Below are positions 58,218-64,000 of a stretch of 64,000 nucleotides of DNA, piece by piece. The number at the start of each line of letters is the position of its first letter. Position 1 is the stretch's first letter. Origin of the DNA: SZUA-36 sp963801195 (lineage in GTDB: Bacteria; Pseudomonadota; Gammaproteobacteria; Xanthomonadales; SZUA-36); NCBI GenBank assembly GCA_963801195.1, contig CAWDDX010000007.1, positions 1,674,001-1,738,000 on the forward strand, in the 5' to 3' direction. The translations under genes were made by a program, and so were the position numbers. The notes under the pieces are model-generated. The model saw only the letters and a list, made by a program, of their open reading frames with translations, had not been told where the DNA came from and did not search any database.

Positions 58218-58685
58218 TTACGACTTCACGGGTCCGGCTTTCGATCGCACGTAGATTTCTTTCGAAACACGGGCGACCGCCTGCCCGGTCTCATCGACCA
58301 GGTCTGCCTCGAAATGATAGGTATTCTTGCCGAGTTCATCGACCTCCGTGCGGATTTCCTGCAGACGTTCGCTACTGATTTCAAATACGCCGAGGATGGT
58401 GCCCCTTGCAGGTTTCAGAAATTCGATGCTTGCCGATTTGTCCCACACGATGTAGCCGCTGCCAAAGTTCATCGTGATGATAAATACAAAAAACGGATCC
58501 GACATGGCGTACAGGCTGCCGCCAAAGTGCGTGCCAAACAGGTTTTTATTAAACCATTTGGACTTCAACTCGACTTCGAAGCGTGTGAAATCCTCACGGA
58601 ATGACTTCACCCTGATACCCATACCGAGATACGGCGGATACCAGTTGATCTTTCTTATCAATTTCCCAAAGCCGGGGTTTTTCAT
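58218..58685 (-). CDS. DUF4442 hotdog-fold thioesterase-like protein
   Basis: 155 residues from ATG 58685. FTRFEVELKSKWFNKNLFGTHFGGSLYAMSDPFFVFIITMNF is the hotdog helix and catalytic-loop region of DUF4442 proteins (YiiD C-terminal-like). KSASIEFLKPARGTILGVFEIS, then FEADLVDETGQAVARVSKEIYVR, are its later strands. It is expected to bind or hydrolyse acyl-CoA or acyl-ACP thioesters. A TTG at 58712 would add nine residues. Convergent with ppk2. Confidence 0.87.
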   Translation of the reverse strand: MKNPGFGKLIRKINWYPPYLGMGIRVKSFREDFTRFEVELKSKWFNKNLFGTHFGGSLYAMSDPFFVFIITMNFGSGYIVWDKSASIEFLKPARGTILGVFEISSERLQEIRTEVDELGKNTYHFEADLVDETGQAVARVSKEIYVRSKAGPVKS

Positions 58686-58780
58686 CTGCCTGTCAAACCT
58701 GTTGCTGCACAACGGTCAACCGATGACATATCAGTAGTTTAGCGGGTCTACCAGTCTGTCGATATGGCAACGGCCGTTTT

Positions 58781-60637
58781 CTACGATTTGTCTGCAGTCA
58801 TGTCCTCATAAGGATTGGCGAGGTTCAGATCGACGGCTTTGCCAAAACCGGGAATGCGAATCTCGCCCGAACTGATTTCAAGATCGTCGGTCCTGACCAC
58901 CGCGTCACCCAATTGGTAAATTGGCGGGAAATCTCCCCCGTCGGCGCGCGCGTCGTAATCGGCGGCAACTGCAGCGACCGCATCGTTACGCTTGCGCCAG
59001 GCCAGCATGTGTTTCTCACCCCAGCGCCGGGTCAGCATTTTCTCGGTGAATTGCGGCGAGATAAAAAAGCCGGTGGCATTGTTGCCGCCAAAGCCCTTGG
59101 AGTTGATAAACGCGCCATCCTGCTCAGCCGGGTCGATATTAAGGTGCTGCAACGGGAAATGCAGGTTCGAGGCATGCACATCGTCGGCGATATGATCGAC
59201 GGTGGTGATGCCGGGCATCCAGCCATGCTGCCAGGTCCCCATGATCGCCGCCAACTGGTCACCACCCGCTGGCCCCAGCGAGTGGCCGACGTAGGCCTTT
59301 ACTGCGCATATCGGCCATTGACCGATATTAAAAGCCTTCGCCATTTCGTTGAGAACGTGGGACTCGGTCGCGCGGTTTTGCTGCGTGCCGGTACCGTGGG
59401 CATACATCTGCGTTCGCTCGCACAGGCCTTTCTCACCCAGCATCGCACGCGCCATCGCCAGGGACTTGCCCACGGTGAGGTAATTGCCGATTCCGGGACC
59501 GGGGATGGACTTCTTGTAGCCGTCGGCATTGACGTACACGCCGCCAACGGCGCCAAGAATACGTGCGCCCAGTTCCAACGCCAGTTCGTCATCCATGATC
59601 ACGGTGTAGACGGCCGACTCGGCCACGGTGAAACCGGTGTTGCTGGAAAACGGGCGGCAGGCGCGCCGGTAATCCGGCACATCGCTGTTATCGAGCGCCA
59701 TCAGTTGTTCGTCCTCCGCCAGCGCGCCCATGGTCCGGTAACCCTCGATAACCTCGGGAACAACCGGCGCCTCGGAATTACCGACGATGATCAGCCGCTT
59801 GCGGCCGCTCTTGATCTCTTCGACACCATGTCGGACGTTGTACAGGTAGGTGGCGCAGGCGCCGACCATACCGCCGGTCCCGCCGACCGAACCGAACACG
59901 TAGGCGTTGACGAAGTCACCGGGCATCTCGCAGAGACCCAACGGTACGTTTTTCGAGGAGGGCCGCTTTCCGCACATCGGATTCTGGAACAGCGCGCCGT
60001 AACCCTCGCTGTCCAGTTGGCCCATGGCGCTGGAGGAATAAACGGCGATCTGGTCGGGTGGCACCACCTGTTTAAACCGCTCAATTGGAATGCCGGTAGA
60101 ACGCAAGGCGTCCGATGCGCCATAGACGGCCAGTTGCAGACCCCGGGGATGATTGCGGGACTGGTAGAGCTCACCGGGATTAAAGCCCTTTGGCAACTGG
60201 CCCGCACTGCTGACCCTCGATACACGGTAATCCGGAAACAAGGCATCCACCTCGCTCACCGACACGCGCACGGTGCTGTCATCGATGGAATCGAGGTGCC
60301 AGCCCGGCGGAATGGCGCCCGGCAGATGACGTTTGTTCAGTACAAATACCAGCGGCTTGCCGTCCACGGGCGGTTGCAGCCTGGCGGAGCTCTGGATAAA
60401 CACTCTGCCGGGATCGAACAGGTCGATACGCCGGATCAGCGTGTTTTCCCTCATGTAGTCACGGGACTGTGGATCTTCGGGTTTGTCGACACCCATCAGT
60501 CCCGCCAGGCTCCGGTAGGTGCTATCCTGCTCTGCCTGGCTCATCGCATCGATCACCAGGCGCTTGTAGCCATGATGAAATGATAAACGTCCCGCGGGGT
60601 TAATCCCGCCGAACCCCGTGATCACCGGTAATCTCAT
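58781..60637 (-). CDS. Atypical beta-ketoacyl-ACP synthase (KAS I/II-like)
   Basis: 618 residues, long for a KAS (about 410). The thiolase-like core has nucleophile Cys in GMVGACATYLYNV, then His in YAHGTGTQQNRATESHVL and KAYVGHSLGPAGGDQLAAI, and a final NSKGFGGNN. An extra ~190-residue N-terminal segment (DLFDPGRVFIQSSARLQ, LNKRHLPGAIPPGWH) and a ~60-residue C-terminal tail are present. I do not know a named subfamily, although FabB-like long KAS of proteobacteria fit. ATG 60637 follows AAAGGACCCGATTCA. No ACP or acyltransferase gene is adjacent. Confidence 0.85.
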   Translation of the reverse strand: MRLPVITGFGGINPAGRLSFHHGYKRLVIDAMSQAEQDSTYRSLAGLMGVDKPEDPQSRDYMRENTLIRRIDLFDPGRVFIQSSARLQPPVDGKPLVFVLNKRHLPGAIPPGWHLDSIDDSTVRVSVSEVDALFPDYRVSRVSSAGQLPKGFNPGELYQSRNHPRGLQLAVYGASDALRSTGIPIERFKQVVPPDQIAVYSSSAMGQLDSEGYGALFQNPMCGKRPSSKNVPLGLCEMPGDFVNAYVFGSVGGTGGMVGACATYLYNVRHGVEEIKSGRKRLIIVGNSEAPVVPEVIEGYRTMGALAEDEQLMALDNSDVPDYRRACRPFSSNTGFTVAESAVYTVIMDDELALELGARILGAVGGVYVNADGYKKSIPGPGIGNYLTVGKSLAMARAMLGEKGLCERTQMYAHGTGTQQNRATESHVLNEMAKAFNIGQWPICAVKAYVGHSLGPAGGDQLAAIMGTWQHGWMPGITTVDHIADDVHASNLHFPLQHLNIDPAEQDGAFINSKGFGGNNATGFFISPQFTEKMLTRRWGEKHMLAWRKRNDAVAAVAADYDARADGGDFPPIYQLGDAVVRTDDLEISSGEIRIPGFGKAVDLNLANPYEDMTADKS

Positions 60638-60973
60638 TGAATCGGGTCCTTTCCTGAATTCTGTCACTGTCTGAAATCACTTTGCCTGGTCGAAGCATAG
60701 CGATACAGGCCAAACATTCTACTCAGCCATGAAGACAGATGCGAATGCTTATTAAGACCCGGGTCCGGCAAAAAGCGTGCGCGATATACTTTCCAATCTC
60801 CGGTTGGCCTCCGTGACGCCAATGAATCAGACGGGGGCGGACAAGCAACTACAAAAACGCCACGCTCGCTGCCAAACTGCTCAGGGATTCAGGCTTTTGG
60901 AATACTTAAATGTTGGAGATTGCAGTACTAATCCTCTATACTCGGGCAAACTTGCAAGGGAGTGCAGTTAACA
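60638..60973. other. Intergenic region upstream of the DUF11 gene
   Basis: 336 bases between divergent genes, holding promoters for both. A short frame at 60777-60971 is not supported. No riboswitch consensus was recognised. Confidence 0.4.
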
Positions 60974-62374
60974 ATGAAAGCAATAATTCGCATCACGATC
61001 TCCTCGATCCTTCTATTTTCGGCGGTCAACTCACAGGCGGCCCTGGTCACAGCACCAGGCGATATCACCAACCCGACCGTTATCGATTTCAGTACGCAAC
61101 CGACCGTTTCAGGCGTCCCCGGGCCGATCCAGATCGGCGCTGCAGTGACCATGGACGTCACCGTCGACGGGATACCAAACGACAGTTTCTTCACCAACTA
61201 TGACGGATGGGGTCTTTGTGACAACGGGACCTGGGGCTCTCCCCTGACGTACATAGCGTCGAACAATGGTCCAGGCACGTTGCGTGTTGCGTTCAACGAT
61301 GGACCGATGGCTGCAGTTGGCGGCTTCATGAACTACGCCCTTAGTTGCGGATCGACGACGATGTTGATCAACGCCTATGACGCCAGTATGAACCTGCTCG
61401 AGACGTACGATATCACTGCCGACGCAGTCACGCCGGGCGGTTTCAATGCCGGGGTTTTTCGCGGCATTTCACGTGCATCGGCAGACATTGCATACTTTGA
61501 GATTGTAGGTGCCTTCCCGGTACTTGACGACCTGACTTTCACGGCGGATGCGCCCGATGCCGACCTGTCGATCAGCAAGACCGATAATGTTGACCCGGTC
61601 ACTGCGGGCACCGAACTGACCTATACGATCCACGTGGATAACACCGGTGATGGGCCGGCCGACGACGTGGTTGTCACCGATACCCTACCCCCCGGTGTGA
61701 CGCTGGTATCCACAAGTGGTTGCGCCGAAGACCCGGCTGGTGTACCGGATTGTACCCTGGGCACAATCGCCTCGGGTGGTTTCGCCGAGTACACCGTGAC
61801 GGTCATGGTGGATTCATCGACGACTGGCCTGATAACCAATAACGTCTCTGTGACGACCTCAAGCACCGAGTCGAGTACGGACAACAACTCTGCAACACAG
61901 GACACCACGGTTGCTGCAGAAGCCGATCTTTCAATTACCAAGATGGATAGTTCCGATCCCTTCGTTTCAGGCAGCGACCAGGTCCTGGTCTACACCATCG
62001 ATGTCAGCAATGCCGGCCCCTCCGATGCAACCAATGTACTGGTGACCGATATACTGCCCTCGGTTGCAATTTTCCAATCGACCTCGGGTTGTCAGAATGA
62101 CCCGGTTGGCGTGCCGGTTTGTCAACTGGGCACCATCGCGGCAGGCGCTTCGGCAAGTTACACCCTCAGCGTGATGTTGCAACGATCAGGCGGCACGATT
62201 TCCAATTCTGCCAGCGTGACCAGTGATGCTTCAGACCCGACAGGGGGCAATAATTCGGCTGTCGAAACCACCGATGTCACGGCGATCGCGATCCCGACAC
62301 TCAACAACCTGGGATTGTTGATGCTGATGTTGCTCCTGACCGGCTTTGCCTGGGTAAGCATCCGGCGCAGCTGA
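60974..62374 (+). CDS. DUF11-repeat surface protein with IPTL-CTERM sorting tail
   Basis: 466 residues. Sec signal (IIRITISSILLFSAVNSQAA), a ~190-residue N-terminal beta domain (PTVIDFSTQPTVSG...GGFMNYAL) and two DUF11/CARDB-like repeats: ADLSISKTDNVDPVTAGTELTYTIHVDNTGDGPADDVVVTDTLP and ADLSITKMDSSDPFVSGSDQ...NAGPSDATNVLVTDILP. The end IPTLNNLGLLMLMLLLTGFAWVSIRR is an IPTL-CTERM signal: motif, helix and basic tail. Such proteins are probably processed and displayed on the surface. ATG 60974 was chosen; GTG 60962 is possible. Confidence 0.88.
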   Translation: MKAIIRITISSILLFSAVNSQAALVTAPGDITNPTVIDFSTQPTVSGVPGPIQIGAAVTMDVTVDGIPNDSFFTNYDGWGLCDNGTWGSPLTYIASNNGPGTLRVAFNDGPMAAVGGFMNYALSCGSTTMLINAYDASMNLLETYDITADAVTPGGFNAGVFRGISRASADIAYFEIVGAFPVLDDLTFTADAPDADLSISKTDNVDPVTAGTELTYTIHVDNTGDGPADDVVVTDTLPPGVTLVSTSGCAEDPAGVPDCTLGTIASGGFAEYTVTVMVDSSTTGLITNNVSVTTSSTESSTDNNSATQDTTVAAEADLSITKMDSSDPFVSGSDQVLVYTIDVSNAGPSDATNVLVTDILPSVAIFQSTSGCQNDPVGVPVCQLGTIAAGASASYTLSVMLQRSGGTISNSASVTSDASDPTGGNNSAVETTDVTAIAIPTLNNLGLLMLMLLLTGFAWVSIRRS

Positions 62375-62396
62375 GCAAAAGCCTGAACAGGCGTGT

Positions 62397-62427
62397 AAAA
62401 GGGCCCCATAATGGGGTCCTTTTTTTG
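62397..62427 (+). terminator. Rho-independent terminator of the DUF11 gene
   Basis: AAAGGGCCCCATAATGGGGTCC followed by seven T: a stem GGGCCCC / GGGGTCC with a four-base loop and a T-run, 23 bases after the stop at 62374. Confidence 0.85.
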
Positions 62428-62468
62428 CAGGGTACATTTAGGGCAAAGCACGAAAAGAAGGCAGCCCG

Positions 62469-62683
62469 CTAGCAGTCTGTCGGACTTGACCGATCGTAAC
62501 GAGGGAAATCCGATTTGAGATAGATTTTTCGATCTTTTGAGGCGAATAGCACCGCTATTTAACGAAAAAGATCGGGAAATCTGGCCAAGTTCGGGTTTTT
62601 CGCACGACCACATGGATGTGGGAGGTAGGGTAACGCATGGAGCAGTTGCCGAGTAGATCATGTTAAGTCCGACAAACTGCTTG
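62469..62683 (+). repeat. CTAG-ended MITE-like element, copy 3
   Basis: 215 bp; same ends and internal palindromes as copies 1 and 2. The left end is CTAGCAGTCTGTCGGACTTGA, the right end (complement) CAAGCAGTTTGTCGGACTTAA, so one terminal CTAG has changed. It lies free between two genes and does not provide a stop codon. Short form, without the 45-bp insert of copy 2. Confidence 0.9.
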
Positions 62684-62763
62684 TCCGCTTTTCTCCTACG
62701 GCGGCATTGGATACACTGCCAGGGACAGGATACTCAAAACCCACCAGTCAAAAGGACGTCATC

Positions 62764-63144
62764 ATGAAACGAATCTTCATTACCGTGGCCCTTGTCTTGC
62801 TGTCGTCGCTTGCTTGGTCCGACACTTCCTGCCCGGATGGGGCAAGTCCTGTATGTCTGGACGACGGTGACAAGGTTTGTCCCGCTTCAGGCAGGTGCGT
62901 GGATAGCAGCGCTACCTGTTTCGACGTTTTCCCCTGTGATGCCGGCGAAGGTTTTGTCTGCGAATCCAGGTACGATGCCATGATGAATGACTATCAGGAG
63001 GCGGCGCTGGAACACGATGCGCTGGCGGCGCAAAACGTCGATTTGCGCGAACAGAGACTGCAACAGAAAAATTGCGTACTCAATGCGGCCACTCTGGCGG
63101 ATGCGCAAACATGTGTTCGTCAGGCGGAGCAGCAGACTGACTGA
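62764..63144 (+). CDS. Small secreted cysteine-rich protein
   Basis: 126 residues with a Sec signal (MKRIFITVALVLLSSLAWS). The first half has eight Cys (SCPDGASPVC, DKVCPASGRCVDSSATCFDVFPCDAGEGFVCES), suggesting disulfide bonds. The second half is a helix (EAALEHDALAAQNVDLREQRLQQKNCVLNAATLADAQTCV) with two more. No family recognised. AGGACGTCATC precedes the start. Monocistronic. Confidence 0.75.
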   Translation: MKRIFITVALVLLSSLAWSDTSCPDGASPVCLDDGDKVCPASGRCVDSSATCFDVFPCDAGEGFVCESRYDAMMNDYQEAALEHDALAAQNVDLREQRLQQKNCVLNAATLADAQTCVRQAEQQTD

Positions 63145-63195
63145 TTCAAGGAACCTTAACCGTCCTCGCGATGATTACAACCGGGATTGTACAGC

Positions 63196-63684
63196 TTAGC
63201 TGAATACGTATTGCATTATGAATATGCCCAGCATCAGAAACGCAATCGCCAGTTTTGCGGCAGTTCCCAATACGAGCCCGATCCACACACCGTAACCCGA
63301 ACGGCCGGCCTGCTGCGCGCCGCTTCCGGAGGCCAGTTCGGCCGCAACCGCACCGATAAATGGACCAAGAAGAATACCTGCCAAACCAAAGAACATACCG
63401 ACCATAGCGCCCAGCGTAGCGCCCCAAAAGGCGCGTGGGCTGGCGCCATGCCGTTTTGCTCCGAAGGCGGCAGACATAATGTCTATACCCACGGCAATGG
63501 CGGTGAGCACTGCCAGAACACCGATCGTGCCCCAGCCAACCGGTTCAAAACCGGTGCTCCAGGCGGCCAGCACAAGACCGGCCAGCATGAGGGGTACACC
63601 TGGCAGGGCCGGCACGACCGTACCCACCAGGCCCCCGGCCACGATCAAGCCGGCGAGAATCAACCAGAGTACTGTCCAATCCAT
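63196..63684 (-). CDS. DUF456 family membrane protein
   Basis: 162 residues, four helices. VLWLILAGLIVAGGLVGTVVPALPGVPLMLAGLVLAAW, then GWGTIGVLAVLTAIAVGIDIMSAAFGAKRHGASPRAFWGATLGAMVGMFFGLAGILLGPFIGAVAAEL, is the DUF456 consensus. The protein sits in the inner membrane. Function unknown. Convergent with the Cys-rich gene. Confidence 0.93.
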   Translation of the reverse strand: MDWTVLWLILAGLIVAGGLVGTVVPALPGVPLMLAGLVLAAWSTGFEPVGWGTIGVLAVLTAIAVGIDIMSAAFGAKRHGASPRAFWGATLGAMVGMFFGLAGILLGPFIGAVAAELASGSGAQQAGRSGYGVWIGLVLGTAAKLAIAFLMLGIFIMQYVFS

Positions 63685-63724
63685 AATTGGGCCTTTATTG
63701 GGATGTAATGATTATATCGGGGCT

Positions 63725-64000
63725 TTATACCGGGTTTTTCCAGTGGGCGATATGAATGTTTTCAATACGCGACCGGGTTTGCGGGTCGGAAAATCCGGTT
63801 CCGATGAAGGCGTTACCCCGGCCCCGGTCCAGCGGGTCCTCGCAACACCACCCGGCAGGACTGCCACCAGGTTCAAATGCGGGGTCCGGGCAAAATGTTT
63901 CGCCCAGGAACACGTAAGCCCGGGTCAGATCACCCCGGAACAAATCAACATTACCCGGGCGTTTGCCCGTCACCTGCCATACACCGGCCCAGACGCTTTG
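63725..64000 (-). CDS. Partial protein of unknown function, 5' end outside window
   Basis: The frame is open to the window edge, so only the C-terminal ~91 residues are seen (SVWAGVWQVTGKRPGNVDLFRG...SPAGWCCEDPLDRGRGNAFIGTGFSDPQTRSRIENIHIAHW). It has three Cys and a WQVTG-like strand. I do not recognise the family. A start within the window (GTG 63973) is possible but lacks a ribosome site, so I treat it as truncated. Confidence 0.6.
   Translation of the reverse strand, partial: QSVWAGVWQVTGKRPGNVDLFRGDLTRAYVFLGETFCPDPAFEPGGSPAGWCCEDPLDRGRGNAFIGTGFSDPQTRSRIENIHIAHWKNPV

Noticed and set aside
58913..60583. 556-codon plus-strand frame opposite the ketosynthase
   Set aside because: A long shadow frame from codon bias; its translation is low-complexity and His/Gly-rich, whereas the minus strand has clear KAS motifs.
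60777..60960. c-di-GMP riboswitch ahead of the DUF11 gene
   Set aside because: The leader has no matching consensus; resemblance was limited to a few bases.

Overview
The window reads as chromosomal DNA of an uncultured or little-studied gammaproteobacterium. Coding density is high, GC is moderately high, and most genes have clear Shine-Dalgarno starts. The type IV pilus minor-pilin operon, hflK-hflC, a DUF2474-type bd oxidase, DUF456 and PPK2 genes, and many secreted M28/M20/M64 peptidases with lipobox or Sec signals fit a marine or sediment heterotroph of the Woeseiaceae/Chromatiales type. That placement is inference, because no rRNA or tRNA gene is present. One lineage oddity is a class I-like HMG-CoA reductase.

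Layout. 1-2.6 kb: MacA/MacB-like tripartite efflux genes, the first cut by the window edge. 2.7-10.6 kb: lipoproteins, a MarR-SnoaL pair, an M28 peptidase and a two-gene [2Fe-2S]/molybdopterin oxidoreductase. 10.6-13.1 kb: cyanide-insensitive-type bd oxidase in which both large subunits carry one single-base frameshift while the small DUF2474 subunit is intact. 13.4-25.4 kb: HAD phosphatase, ureohydrolase, ferritin-like protein, rhodanese, M20 hydrolase, proline iminopeptidase, serine hydrolase, M64 peptidase, PAP2 phosphatase and a secreted beta-propeller protein. 25.4-27.8 kb: a double-AP2 protein and HMG-CoA reductase. 28.2-33.7 kb: minor pilin operon fimT-pilW-pilX-pilV-pilE with very large PilX and PilV and no pilY1. 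34-43.7 kb: a small zinc-ribbon ORF, an orphan LuxR-type response regulator, two small membrane proteins and two hybrid histidine kinases flanking an IS256-family transposase wreck. 44-49.6 kb: TetR and a divergent membrane protein, a CPBP protease, a GNAT enzyme and a second M28 peptidase. 49.7-52.3 kb: hflK-hflC and an LEA-like 11-mer-repeat lipoprotein. 52.4-64 kb: ferredoxin, PD40 protein, an ENPP-type phosphodiesterase overlapping a PPK2 gene, a DUF4442 thioesterase, an atypical ketosynthase, a DUF11/IPTL-CTERM surface protein, a DUF456 protein and a truncated gene at the edge.

The most striking non-coding structure is a set of dispersed inverted-repeat elements. One family of about 215 bp with CTAG-type termini has three copies. 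A GGGGTCAGG palindrome family also has three copies. There is a single TTAAGGAA-ended MITE-like element, and a 24-bp tandem array that runs into a GTCATCCCGG hairpin. In at least five places the terminal bases of such an element are the stop codon of the adjacent gene (TAA, TAG or TGA). I regard this as the observation most worth testing, followed by the giant Cys/His-bearing minor pilins, the doubly frameshifted oxidase and a small gene whose only usable start is ATT.
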